A stretch of DNA of 64,000 nucleotides from Streptomyces sp. NBC_01571 (GTDB taxonomy: Bacteria; Actinomycetota; Actinomycetes; Streptomycetales; Streptomycetaceae). Location: assembly GCF_026339875.1 (NCBI RefSeq), contig NZ_JAPEPZ010000001.1, forward strand, positions 4,650,001 to 4,714,000, written 5' to 3'. Both the position numbers and the translations under genes were made by a program. The notes beneath the pieces were generated by a model, which worked only from the letters and a program-made list of their open reading frames with translations, was not told the DNA's origin and made no database searches. Of the stretch, positions 7,687 through 16,784 are shown in pieces (position 1 is the stretch's first letter; each line of letters opens with the position of its first letter).

Positions 7687-9726
7687 ATGCCAGCGAACGT
7701 CGAGGCGGCCCCGGGCAGCGGCGGGGCCGGGGGCCGGACCGGGAGCGAGTGGACCGGACAGGCGGGAGCCGAGGACGGGGCCGAGGGCGGGCACGAGACG
7801 GAGCCCGAGACCGAGGCCGAGACGGAGGCCGGGGCCGAGGCCGCCGTGCCCGTCGAGGCCGTCGCCCCGCTGATCCGCGGTCTCGCGGTGCTGCGGCGGC
7901 TGACTGAGGCCGACGGGGTGTCCAGCCTCAGCGGTCTGGAGCGGTCCACCGGGCTCGCGCGATCCACCGTCGACCGCATCACGGCGACCCTGGCGCGCCG
8001 GGGGTACGTACGTCTCGACGGCCGGGACGCCGTACTGGCACCCCGCCTGATGGAACTCGGCAACGCCTATCTGGCCGCCCTGCGCCTGCCCCGCCTCCTC
8101 GACGCGCACGCCGACGCCCTCGCCGACGAGCTCGACGAGTCGGTGTCCCTCGCGGTCGGCGACCAGGACGGCATCCGCTTCATCCACCAGGCGACCCGTC
8201 GCCGCGCCATGTCGCTGAGTTTCCGCATCGGTGACCTGCTGCCCGCCGAACGCACCGCGCCGGGACCACTGTTCGCCACCGAGTGGGGCGAGCGGGAATG
8301 GGCACGCTGGCGGGAGCGGCGTGCCGCGGATCCCGAGGACCGCGGCTTTCCGGCCGTCCCGGCACGCAGCCGGCCGATCGAGACCGACGCCGGCTCCGAG
8401 ACGGGCTCCGAGGCGGGCTCCGAGGGACGGAACGCCTCCGGCGCGACGCCCGCCGACCGGTCCGCCACCCCGGACGACCCTCGGTCCCCCGGCCCGGACG
8501 ACCATCCGTCTCCCACCCCTGACGACCGCCTGTCCCCCCGCCCTGAGGACCGTCTGTCCGCCGCCCCCGCCACGGGCGGTGGCGGGATCGTCCCTCCGGC
8601 CGCCGGTCGGCCTCCCTTCCCGGAAACACGTCTGCTCCCCACACTCGGCGACGACTTCGAGCGGCGTACGGCCGAGGCGCGGGAGCACGGTTGGGCGCTG
8701 GACGACCAGCTGATCGAACCGGGCCTGGTCGCCATCGCCATGCCCGTCCGGGAGGCGGGCCGGATCGCCTGTGTGGTGAGCGTGGTGAGCCACACCAGCC
8801 GGCACACCGCCGCCGATCTGCGCGACACCCTGCTGCCACGGCTGCGGGCGGCCGTCGCCGCGATGGAGCGGGAGCTGAGCGAGGTCCCGCCCGCCGCGCC
8901 CGCCGCACCCGCCGCCCCTTCCGGCCTCGCCGTCTGGACCGGCGCGTCCAAGCAGGAGCTGGGCCGGGACTTCATCGAGTCGCTGGCCCGCGGTCTGACA
9001 GTGATCACCGCCTTCGGCGAGGGCCGCTCCGAACTGACCCTCACCGACGTCGCGCGGGCCACCGGGCTGGCCCGCGCGACCGCCCGCCGCGCGCTGATCA
9101 CCCTGGAACACCTCGGCTACGTCACCGCGCACGCCCGCGTCTTCCGGCTCACCCCCCGCGTGCTGGGCCTCGGCTTCCCGCCGCTCTCCCGTACCTCGCT
9201 CGCCGAGATCGCGGCCCCGCACCTCACCGGGCTCTCGGAGCGACTGCGCGAGTCGGTGTCCCTGGCGGTGCTGACCGGCGACGAGATCCAGTACACGGCC
9301 CGCATCACCACCAGCCGCATCCTGAGCGTCCACATCACCGTCGGCACCCGCCTGCCCGCGTACGCGACCTCGCTGGGCCGGGTGATGCTCGCGGACCTGC
9401 CCGAGCCCCCGCTCTCCGAGCTGCGCCCCCTGACCCCGCGCACGATCACGGACCCCGGCCGGCTGAAGGCGGTGCTGGACCGCGTACGGGACGAGGGGTA
9501 CGCCCTCGTCGACGAGGAGTTGGAGCAGGGGCTCCGCTCGATCGCCGTCCCGGTGCGGGAGCGCGGCGGGCGGGTGGCGGCCGCCGTCAATGTCGCGATG
9601 CACAGCAGCCGTCGTACGACCGCGCAGTGTGTCGACGAGGTGCTGCCTGAGCTGCTGGCCACGGCGGGGAGCATCGAGGCGGACCTGCGGGTCGCGGGGC
9701 GGTTCCGGCGGGTCCCGAGAACGTGA
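7687..9726 (+). CDS. Tandem IclR-IclR fusion transcriptional regulator
   Basis: A 679-residue protein with two full IclR modules in one chain. Module 1 has its helix-turn-helix (LSGLERSTGLARSTVDRITA) near residue 80, then an effector domain interrupted by a Pro/Asp/Arg-rich low-complexity insert near residues 235-300 (repeated PDDRLSP-type units). Module 2 has its helix-turn-helix (LTDVARATGLARATARRALI) near residue 450 and an effector domain resembling PcaR/PobR regulators of aromatic acid catabolism. The ATG at 7687 is chosen because upstream sequence is unlike the family. An acidic Glu/Ala stretch precedes module 1. Targets are not shown by the neighbours. Confidence 0.85.
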   Translation: MPANVEAAPGSGGAGGRTGSEWTGQAGAEDGAEGGHETEPETEAETEAGAEAAVPVEAVAPLIRGLAVLRRLTEADGVSSLSGLERSTGLARSTVDRITATLARRGYVRLDGRDAVLAPRLMELGNAYLAALRLPRLLDAHADALADELDESVSLAVGDQDGIRFIHQATRRRAMSLSFRIGDLLPAERTAPGPLFATEWGEREWARWRERRAADPEDRGFPAVPARSRPIETDAGSETGSEAGSEGRNASGATPADRSATPDDPRSPGPDDHPSPTPDDRLSPRPEDRLSAAPATGGGGIVPPAAGRPPFPETRLLPTLGDDFERRTAEAREHGWALDDQLIEPGLVAIAMPVREAGRIACVVSVVSHTSRHTAADLRDTLLPRLRAAVAAMERELSEVPPAAPAAPAAPSGLAVWTGASKQELGRDFIESLARGLTVITAFGEGRSELTLTDVARATGLARATARRALITLEHLGYVTAHARVFRLTPRVLGLGFPPLSRTSLAEIAAPHLTGLSERLRESVSLAVLTGDEIQYTARITTSRILSVHITVGTRLPAYATSLGRVMLADLPEPPLSELRPLTPRTITDPGRLKAVLDRVRDEGYALVDEELEQGLRSIAVPVRERGGRVAAAVNVAMHSSRRTTAQCVDEVLPELLATAGSIEADLRVAGRFRRVPRT

Positions 9727-9799
9727 GGAGGCGGGGGGCGGAGGCGCCCTCTCGTATGCGTGACCACACACACGCGTACACGTGTCCCGTTTCGCGTCA

Positions 9800-10222
9800 G
9801 CGGTTGACGTCGGCGAGCCGGGCGGTCTATTCGGAAGTGGCGCGCCGACCAAGGAGGTACCGTCCGCGACCGGCCTGACGTCCCGCATCAGGAAGACGGC
9901 GAGGACCGCCGCGACCACGACTCCCCCGGCGCCGGCCAGGAAGCTCGCCGACATGACGCTGGTGAAGGCGTCGTGGGCGGAGGCCACCAGCGAGGTGTCG
10001 CCGGCGCGGCCCGCCACGGAGAGGGCGTCGCCGATGGAAACGGCGGCCCTCGGCCGGGGCGTCGGCGGGCATGTGGCCGGTGAAGGTGCTGGAGAGGACC
10101 GCACCCAGTACGGCGACTCCGAGGGCCGCGCCGGCCTGCTGGACGGTGTCGTTCAGCGCGGAGCCCACTCCGGCGTGTTCGTCGGGAATCGCCCCCGTCA
10201 TGGCCGCCATCGCCGCGGGCGG
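9800..10222 (-). pseudogene. C-terminal remnant of a DHA2-type MFS exporter, frameshifted
   Basis: Minus-strand translation gives AAMTGAIPDEHAGVGSALND followed by QQAGAALGVAVLGAVLSSTF, a classic DHA2 exporter segment. A one-base shift near 10050 moves the reading frame. The last transmembrane span (VVVAAVLAVFLMRDVRPVAD) continues in the other frame and no normal stop follows. The N-terminal 400 or so residues are missing. It meets a plus-strand TetR fragment head to head. Confidence 0.75.
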
Positions 10223-10390
10223 GTCGACAACGTCTGGCCCACCGCCGAACGGGCCGCCGAGTCCTACCCGCACCTTCGCGACGGCTACGCCGAACGACGC
10301 AGCAAGGACCCCCGCGCGTCCCGCGACACGAACTTCCGGTACGGCCTGGACCGCGTCCTGGACGGCCTGGAAACCCGAATCACCCACTGA
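10223..10390 (+). pseudogene. C-terminal remnant of a TetR-family regulator
   Basis: The plus-strand frame ending at 10390 encodes ERAAESYPHLRDGYAERRSK and NFRYGLDRVLDGLETRITH, like the C-terminal ligand domain of exporter-linked TetR repressors. The DNA-binding N-terminus is absent. The fragment abuts the MFS remnant at about 10220, as expected if one deletion removed the shared divergent promoter and both N-termini. Confidence 0.65.
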
Positions 10391-10756
10391 CCGGACGCCC
10401 CGACCCCCGCCCGCCCGCATCCGCTACGCTAGTCGCCGGACCTGAGATCCGTCCCGCCTTCGCGCCTTCGTGGGATGTGTCGAAAACCCTTGAAGCCCAG
10501 GTCAGCGCCTTAGCGCGCAGAGCCACCAAACGGCCCACCCTGGTTTTCAAAACGCCCCAGCCTGTGCGTACCGACCGGTCGGCGGACCGCCCGTCGCGAG
10601 CGAAAAACTCCAGGCTTCCCCACCCGGATCACCCTCTTGTCCTGAGGCCTGCCCTCGCCCCGAGCACCCCGAGTTGCTTCAGCTGCCCCCTTCAGGGTCG
10701 GCATGGTGCCTCTCGTCCATCACCAGGTTCAGGCAGTTGTGGACGAGTACGTCCCA

Positions 10757-10801
10757 GGGCGGCGTTCCCCTCCGATGTGCTTCCGGAGAGAAACGCCGCC
10801 C
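10757..10801 (-). terminator. Hairpin downstream of the toxin/immunity operon
   Basis: The 10-bp arms GGGCGGCGTT (10757-10766) and AACGCCGCCC (10792-10801) are perfectly complementary. They lie about 55 bases beyond the stop of the last minus-strand gene of the toxin locus. The rest of 10391-10855 shows no convincing gene. Confidence 0.5.
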
Positions 10802-10855
10802 CTACCGCTATTGCTGTTCGATCAGGTACCTGACGGAATCCACAACGAATTCGCC

Positions 10856-11149
10856 CTACCGGAGAGCCGATCCGATGGCCTCCAGCCTCGTGTACTGCTC
10901 GGGGGACAGCGTGGGGTAATCAGGGGCGCATGTCATCGCTCTCAGCAGCACTCGGAACGCCACCTCCGGGGTGCAGTGGGTCGCGCAGTCGGTGAGCGCC
11001 GCACGCACCTCGGCCTCCAGGAACTGCGTGGCCTCGATCTCGGCGACGACCGCATCGAGGCAGCCCACGCCATCCTCGACGTCCGCCCCCGCGAGCGGGC
11101 GTCCAGTCGGTTCCCAATACCACAACTGGGTCTTGGGAACCGACGTCAC
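10856..11149 (-). CDS. Small acidic protein downstream of Imm1, function unknown
   Basis: About 97 residues if started at the GTG at 11149, or 116 from 11206. I do not recognise the family. The sequence is helical and acidic in the middle (ADVEDGVGCLDAVVAEIEAT) with a Cys/Trp-bearing N-terminal part (TQLWYWEPTGRPL). It is the last gene of the minus-strand toxin locus, after the Imm1 gene. A second immunity protein left from an earlier toxin tip is a plausible inference; an unrelated hypothetical protein is equally possible. Confidence 0.5.
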   Translation of the reverse strand: MTSVPKTQLWYWEPTGRPLAGADVEDGVGCLDAVVAEIEATQFLEAEVRAALTDCATHCTPEVAFRVLLRAMTCAPDYPTLSPEQYTRLEAIGSALR

Positions 11150-11334
11150 GCGAGACCCCGAAATAACCAACAGCGTCACCAGCGGAGTTCGGGGCCGAAT
11201 CCACACTTACACGGTCCATCCAGTTATCGGATGATTTAACATGGTGGATATTGATGGCGATGGCCTCCTATCGAAATTATTCCGGCAGGCAACCAGCGGT
11301 CGGCTCCGCCCGGGACAGCGCGACAGGATGAGAA

Positions 11335-11841
11335 TCACTCATGCCTCTGTCCAGTCATTTCTCCGTGAACCCATCGAATACACTCGGGTCGATCGCCGGT
11401 TTCATGTCGACAGAACTCTTCAAGTGCGGTCCGAACTTGATCAATCGGCAGAGCACTTCTGGGATCAAAGAAGAACGGAACCCCGGGGTCGGACACAACA
11501 CGCGGATCGAAGTTTGGAGGATTCGGGTTATCGGAAACCCAAATGTGCTCCGAAATTTCGTCTTTCGTTGCGCGCTCTTGGGTTACGAACCAGACGAGGC
11601 CGCCGTAACCGCTCTCCAAGTTGACTGCAACCTGCAGAGTGTTGTCAGGCCACCAATCGTCTACGGACTCTGAATGACGCCTGTCCGCGAACATGAGCGT
11701 TGCAACCTCTCCTGGACTGATCCAAGGCTGGTCACGGCGCTCTGACCGCATGTTCTCCATGACCTCGTCCACTATCCTGACCTTTTCCGGCCAGCTTTCC
11801 GCATAGTGATAGCGACCATGGATCACTGCATTCAAAATCAC
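11335..11841 (-). CDS. Imm1-family immunity protein for the upstream deaminase toxin
   Basis: A 168-residue cytosolic protein expected to bind and neutralise the deaminase tip encoded just upstream. The C-terminal pattern FFFDPRSALPIDQVRTALEE followed by GDRPECIRW is what I know of Imm1 proteins, which are commonly paired with SCP1.201-like deaminases. The start is the GTG at 11841, overlapping the toxin stop as GTGA, so translation is coupled. The DNA is clearly lower in GC than the flanking genes, a sign of recent exchange together with the toxin tip. Confidence 0.78.
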   Translation of the reverse strand: MILNAVIHGRYHYAESWPEKVRIVDEVMENMRSERRDQPWISPGEVATLMFADRRHSESVDDWWPDNTLQVAVNLESGYGGLVWFVTQERATKDEISEHIWVSDNPNPPNFDPRVVSDPGVPFFFDPRSALPIDQVRTALEEFCRHETGDRPECIRWVHGEMTGQRHE

Positions 11842-14800
11842 GGTGCGGCGGCCTCTCCGATAATGACTTCCGGCTTTAGTGCGCCAGGGTACCATACAGT
11901 CATCCTTGAACCTTCCGGCAGGATTACTTTGACTGCCCTCAGGCACCCGTATGGACCTCCGCATACACCTTCGGCGTTGTTCATTACCACCGTGGAATTG
12001 GTTACTCCATTTTGCCGCATCCACATGGCATATTGTGATTCAACATGCTGCGCAGCCGGGTAGTATTTGGCCTTCGGATGGATGGCGGTTCCGTATTTTC
12101 TCAGATACTCATCGGTAGCATCAACGAGAGCGCCGCCACCTCCGGCTTCTATCTCCTTGAAAACCTCTTCGCCCGATGAATCGAAAATTCGACCGGTCGT
12201 CACGCGCTTGTCGGCAAGCTGCGCCAGCACCTTCGCGACATTAACGCATGCCGTGTTGTGCACGAGGATTGGGGTCGCCCCGGCTAGCACATAGTACGTG
12301 TGGAGGTTTTCAACAGTGAGGTTGTAGGCCGAATGGAGCTGATGGTAGCGGTGGACGCGAGCCACCATGACGGTCGCGCCGTTGCTGGTGCGCAGGGTCT
12401 GGCCGGGCTTGAGGTCACCGGCGTCGATCCAGCGGTGGGCGCTGGGCGACCAGAAGGGGTGGTGCTGGGTGGCGGTGATCCGTGCCTTGCCGACGTTGAT
12501 CGTGATGTCGGCAAAGTCGGTGTCGTCCGACGTGTAGATGGTGCGGGTGACGCTGTGGCTTTCGGTACGGCCGCTTTCGGGATCGGTGGCGAGGACCGCA
12601 TCGTCGACCCGGACGTCCTGGATCTGCTTCGTGGTGCCGTCTGCCATCAGCACTCGTGTGGTGCCGGGAAAACTGTTGGTGCGCTCGCACACCTTGGCAA
12701 GAGCCGCAACGGCTTTTGCGGCAATACCGGCGATGACCTCATCGGACAGGTTGTAGGTGCGTAGCGCCTTCCAGGCGTCCTCGAACCCGACTCCGGTTTT
12801 GGCAGCCGTGTTGAGTGCCTTGACGGCACGCGCGATCGGGGTAAGCAGGCCTTCGACCGGGACGTATGTGGCGATGCTCCAAGCACAGGCGGACTTGTCG
12901 CCGTGCCAGCAGTCCATCAGGTCTGCGGCGAAGAAGTGGAACAGGATCGATCCGGCCGTATCACCGAAGAGGCTCTGCCATCCGGCTTCGACGATCTGTT
13001 TGCCGGTGAACTTGTGCGTCCAGCCGTCGATCTTGATGTTCTTCAGCGTCGCCCGCTGGAGGAACTGCCACGCCGATTTCGGGCATCCGTCCGCGGTGGC
13101 CTGGGCCTGGTCGTCGGTGCACAGGTAGAAGTCGGCCTCGTAGGTGACGACCAGGTCGTATGCAGCGTCGCAGCCGCTGAAGGCTGCTTCCGGCATCGGC
13201 GGGCATGTGCCGATCTGCTTGGAGCTGACGATCTTGACGGTGGACTCGTCCGGGACGGCGAACACACCGGGAATGCCCGTACCGGACCCCTTGGACGCCT
13301 CCTTGTTGGTCTCCGCCCTTTCCGTCCTGTCGGCTGCTTCCTGGGCTTCCTTGGCGTATTTGTCGGCGTCTTTGGCGGCCTGTTCGGCTTCGGTGGCGGC
13401 GGTGTCGGCGCGGGTGGCGGCGGCTCGGGCGTCCTTGGCGTCCTGTTCGGCCTGGGTGGCGGCGGAGCGGGCGGCTGTGGCGTCGAGTTCGGCTGCGTCG
13501 GCGCTGTCGCGGGCGTCCTTGGCGTAGCCCTCGGCATTGCTGGCGGCCTTGTCGGCGGCCGCGGCGTCGATGGTGGCCTGGGTGTCGTAGTCGATGGTGC
13601 GGGCCAGTGAGGCCGCGGCGGCGGATGCGGCTTTGGCGGCGTCGGCGGCGTAGCCGAGGGCGTCCTTCGCGTACGTGCGGGCGTCCGACGCGTATCCGGC
13701 GGCGTTGGCAGCGTGTTGGTAGGCCTCCTTGGCGTCGCCCTTGGCCTGGTCGGCGAGGTTCTTGGCGGCCTGGGCCTCGGCGGCTGCGTTCTTGGCGTGG
13801 GCGTCGGCGACGGCCTGCTGCTGGTCGGCGATCGTCTTCGAGCCCTGTCCGGTCAGGACGACGAGGCCGGCGGCGGAATCGGTGTCGACGTAGGCGGAGC
13901 CGAGCTGGACGGCGTCGTTGGCCGGGTCGGCGACCCGTTTGGCGGCTGCACCGGCGTCGACCGCGGCCTGGGCAGTGACGTGGGCGTAGCCAGCCGCCTT
14001 CGCCGCGGCTGCGAGTGCCTTGGCGGCCTCTGCGTTGGCACCATTGGCCTGGGTTTTGGCGTCCTTGGCGTGCTGTTCGGCTTCGTCGGCGAGCTTGACC
14101 GCGGCCTTGGCCTGGGCGGAGGCGTCCTGGGAGGCCTTGATGGCGTCGGCGACCGCGCTGGTCGCGGTCTTGACGGCGGCGTCGGCCTTCAGCTTGTCGG
14201 CCTGGGCGGCGTCGGAGTCGGAGCGGGCGCGTTTGGCGGCGGCCTCGGCGCGGGTGGCCGCGGCGTCCGCGTCGGCCGCCGCCTGGGTGGCGGCGTCGGC
14301 CTCGGAACGCGCGTTGGTCGCTGCCGTTTCGGCGTCGTCGGCGTGCCCGTCGGCCTCGTCGGCGGCGGCGCGGGCCGCGGTCGCCGCGTCACCGGCGTCC
14401 AGGGAGTCGGCGTACGCCTCTTTGGCGTCCGCCTTGGCGCGGGCGGCGTCGGCCTTCTGCTCGGCGTCCCAGGCGTCGTCGCGCAGGGACTTGGCGTGGT
14501 CCTTCGCCTTGACCGCGTCGTCGCGCCGGTCCCCGGCGGTCTTCTCGGAGGCTTCCGCCTTGTCCTTGGCGTCCTTCGCCTTCGTCGCCTCGGACTCGGC
14601 GTTCTTGCGGTGCTCGGAGGCCTCGGACCGCTTGACGGCGGCGTTCTCCTTCTCCGCCCTGGCCGTCTTCTCCTCGGCCTCCGCCGCGAGCCGCTTGGCG
14701 TGCGCGTCGGCGGCGGCCGCCTTGGCGTCGCCCTCGGCCGTCAGCGCGCCGGTGAGCTTGGCCTCCGCGGTCTCCTTGTCCTTCTTGGCGTCGTCCCGGT

Positions 14801-16784
14801 GCGCCTTCGCGGCGTCGGCGGCGGCCTTGGCCTGCAGCTCGGCCGTCTCGGCGGCCTTCTTGCGGAACTCGGCCTTCGACTGGGCAGCCTGCGCGAGCGC
14901 CCGCTGGGCGATGGTCGCGCTGTCGCCGGCGGAGGCGCGGGTGGCCGCCTCGGCCGTCTCACCAGCCTTCTCCAACGCCGCGAGGGCGGCGGCGGCACCC
15001 TGCGTGACCTGGTCCTTCTGCTGCCCGACCAGCAGACCACGGCCACGCGGCGCCCCGTTTCCGTCGGCGACGCCGTAGGCGGCCTGGACCGCCGTGTCCG
15101 AGGTGGTCGCCGCCTTCTGCCCGGCGGCAAGCTGCGCCTTCAGGACAGCGAGCTGCTTCTTCGCGGCGGCCTGCGCGGCGGCGATGCCGGCTGTCGCCTT
15201 GGTGAACTGCGCCTTGTCCGGGTAGTCAAGCTGTCCGGTGCCGTTGTGGCCGGACGGCTTGATGTCGAACTGCTGCGCGGCGCTGTCGTTGCAGGTGTAG
15301 AGCTTGGCGTCATTGCCGTTGTCGAAGGTGTGCAGGTCCAGGCATTTGCCCGTACCGACACTCTTCAGGCTGGTGGCGCCGCGCAGTTCGGACGCCCAGG
15401 TCTGCGACGTGGATTCCTTGCACGACGAGATCTGGATGTTCGTGCCGTTCGCCGTGTTGTTCCCGGCCACGTCCAGGCACTTGAGCGAATTGACGTTCTG
15501 CAGGTGCAGCTTGTCCTCGCTGCCCAACAGCACCCATTTCTGCGCCGCGGAGCCGTTGCAGGTATAGACCTGGACCGGCGTGCCGTTGTCCTTCTTGCCG
15601 CCCTGGACGTCGAGGCACTTGTCCTGCGCGGCGTGCACCTCGATGACGGTGGGGCTGTCGCCCACCCAGCCCAGACCGCCCGGCATCCAGTAGTCCTGCC
15701 ACCGGGTGAGATGGTCGGCGTCCCAGGACTGGCCCAGCATGTCGCTCAGAGCCTTCGCACCCTTGGACAGGGCGTTGACCGCGTCCTTGTTCGCGCCCAG
15801 GATCTGGTTGCGCTGCACGGCCTGTGAAGTGACCTCCTGCTGCCACTCGCCGGCCGCCGTGGAGGTGATGTCGCCCAGCACGCTGTCCGGGTCGATCGGA
15901 TCCCGCCAACCACACGCGGCGAAACGGGACTTCACATCCTCGACGGCGATGCGGTACTCCGGCGTGCCGGGCTGCGGCGCGCTGTGCGGGAAGCCACCGG
16001 AGGACAGGAAGAGACGGGCGTCGTCCGCGCCCGCGTTCGTCGCGGGGCCCCCATGCATCCACTGAAAGGCACTGCGCTCGGCGAGCGCGCGATTCCACTC
16101 CGTCGGCGTCGTCCCGGTGGGATCGGGGTCCTTCCCGTAGAGGGGGTTGCCCACTTGGTCGACGGCCTTGAGGGTCTTGTCGTCGGCCTTCGGGGTGGCG
16201 TCGTCGTAGAAGTCGGAGTCGGTCTTCCAGAACCGGTCGGCGACCCAGGCGGACAGACCGGTCTGGGAGTAGAAGCTCTTGTCGCCGTCGGGCGGCCAGT
16301 GGAAGTCGGTGTCGGTGAATCCGCCGGGCGTCGCAAGACCCTCCAGAGGCTTCTGCCAGGCATCCTGCTGAGCGGAAAGGGCGTCCATCTCCTTGCCCGC
16401 CGCGTCGCGGTCGTTGGTGTACGCGACGGCGAGCGGTGTCCGTTCCCAGTTCTTGCGGTCGGCCAGGACGTGGAGCTTGTCCGGCGTCTGGTTGAGGCCG
16501 TCCTGCGCGGCCGCGGCCATCGACGGGCCGCCCAGGCGCAGTACGTCGGCCATCAGGCACTGGTCCTGGCGCAGTTGCTCGGCGGCGGTGTCGTCGTACC
16601 AGGGGTAGGAGTCGGCCACCGGCTCGGTGTTCGGCCTGATCGAGCCGGGCTGCACCGCGAGAGCGGCCAGAACGGCCAGCGCGGCTGCCGAGGTGACGGC
16701 GGAGGTGAGCTTTCGCGATCTTCGTGCTGCGGGCAGCCGGAACCATGGTCTGGGGTGCAAGAAGGCATCCCTTTCTGCGTTCAC
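11838..16784 (-). CDS. Secreted polymorphic toxin: ricin-B lectin, coiled coil, Hint and DddA-like deaminase
   Basis: About 1,650 residues. The N-terminus is a signal peptide (SRKLTSAVTSAAALAVLAAL). Three ricin-B QxW-type repeats (AAQKWVL, TSQTWAS, AAQQFDI; about 15250-15660) probably bind surface glycans. A very long Ala/Lys/Glu-rich helical region (about 13290-15230) looks like a stalk. A Hint domain runs from Cys at 12687-12689 to His-Asn at 12255-12260 and should release the tip. The tip has QHVES at 12036-12050 and a C-x5-C pair (CGGPYGC), the zinc/catalytic motifs of SCP1.201-like cytidine deaminases, the family of DddA. Start is GTG 16784 or, with a better AAAGGG site, TTG 16760. GC falls at the tip. 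Confidence 0.85.
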   Translation of the reverse strand: MNAERDAFLHPRPWFRLPAARRSRKLTSAVTSAAALAVLAALAVQPGSIRPNTEPVADSYPWYDDTAAEQLRQDQCLMADVLRLGGPSMAAAAQDGLNQTPDKLHVLADRKNWERTPLAVAYTNDRDAAGKEMDALSAQQDAWQKPLEGLATPGGFTDTDFHWPPDGDKSFYSQTGLSAWVADRFWKTDSDFYDDATPKADDKTLKAVDQVGNPLYGKDPDPTGTTPTEWNRALAERSAFQWMHGGPATNAGADDARLFLSSGGFPHSAPQPGTPEYRIAVEDVKSRFAACGWRDPIDPDSVLGDITSTAAGEWQQEVTSQAVQRNQILGANKDAVNALSKGAKALSDMLGQSWDADHLTRWQDYWMPGGLGWVGDSPTVIEVHAAQDKCLDVQGGKKDNGTPVQVYTCNGSAAQKWVLLGSEDKLHLQNVNSLKCLDVAGNNTANGTNIQISSCKESTSQTWASELRGATSLKSVGTGKCLDLHTFDNGNDAKLYTCNDSAAQQFDIKPSGHNGTGQLDYPDKAQFTKATAGIAAAQAAAKKQLAVLKAQLAAGQKAATTSDTAVQAAYGVADGNGAPRGRGLLVGQQKDQVTQGAAAALAALEKAGETAEAATRASAGDSATIAQRALAQAAQSKAEFRKKAAETAELQAKAAADAAKAHRDDAKKDKETAEAKLTGALTAEGDAKAAAADAHAKRLAAEAEEKTARAEKENAAVKRSEASEHRKNAESEATKAKDAKDKAEASEKTAGDRRDDAVKAKDHAKSLRDDAWDAEQKADAARAKADAKEAYADSLDAGDAATAARAAADEADGHADDAETAATNARSEADAATQAAADADAAATRAEAAAKRARSDSDAAQADKLKADAAVKTATSAVADAIKASQDASAQAKAAVKLADEAEQHAKDAKTQANGANAEAAKALAAAAKAAGYAHVTAQAAVDAGAAAKRVADPANDAVQLGSAYVDTDSAAGLVVLTGQGSKTIADQQQAVADAHAKNAAAEAQAAKNLADQAKGDAKEAYQHAANAAGYASDARTYAKDALGYAADAAKAASAAAASLARTIDYDTQATIDAAAADKAASNAEGYAKDARDSADAAELDATAARSAATQAEQDAKDARAAATRADTAATEAEQAAKDADKYAKEAQEAADRTERAETNKEASKGSGTGIPGVFAVPDESTVKIVSSKQIGTCPPMPEAAFSGCDAAYDLVVTYEADFYLCTDDQAQATADGCPKSAWQFLQRATLKNIKIDGWTHKFTGKQIVEAGWQSLFGDTAGSILFHFFAADLMDCWHGDKSACAWSIATYVPVEGLLTPIARAVKALNTAAKTGVGFEDAWKALRTYNLSDEVIAGIAAKAVAALAKVCERTNSFPGTTRVLMADGTTKQIQDVRVDDAVLATDPESGRTESHSVTRTIYTSDDTDFADITINVGKARITATQHHPFWSPSAHRWIDAGDLKPGQTLRTSNGATVMVARVHRYHQLHSAYNLTVENLHTYYVLAGATPILVHNTACVNVAKVLAQLADKRVTTGRIFDSSGEEVFKEIEAGGGGALVDATDEYLRKYGTAIHPKAKYYPAAQHVESQYAMWMRQNGVTNSTVVMNNAEGVCGGPYGCLRAVKVILPEGSRMTVWYPGALKPEVIIGEAAAP

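Noticed and set aside
13707..15827. Long plus-strand open frames opposite the toxin stalk
   Set aside because: They mirror the Ala/Asp/Lys-rich repeats of the toxin on the other strand (Gly/Leu/Arg-rich) and are shadows of a biased coding sequence.
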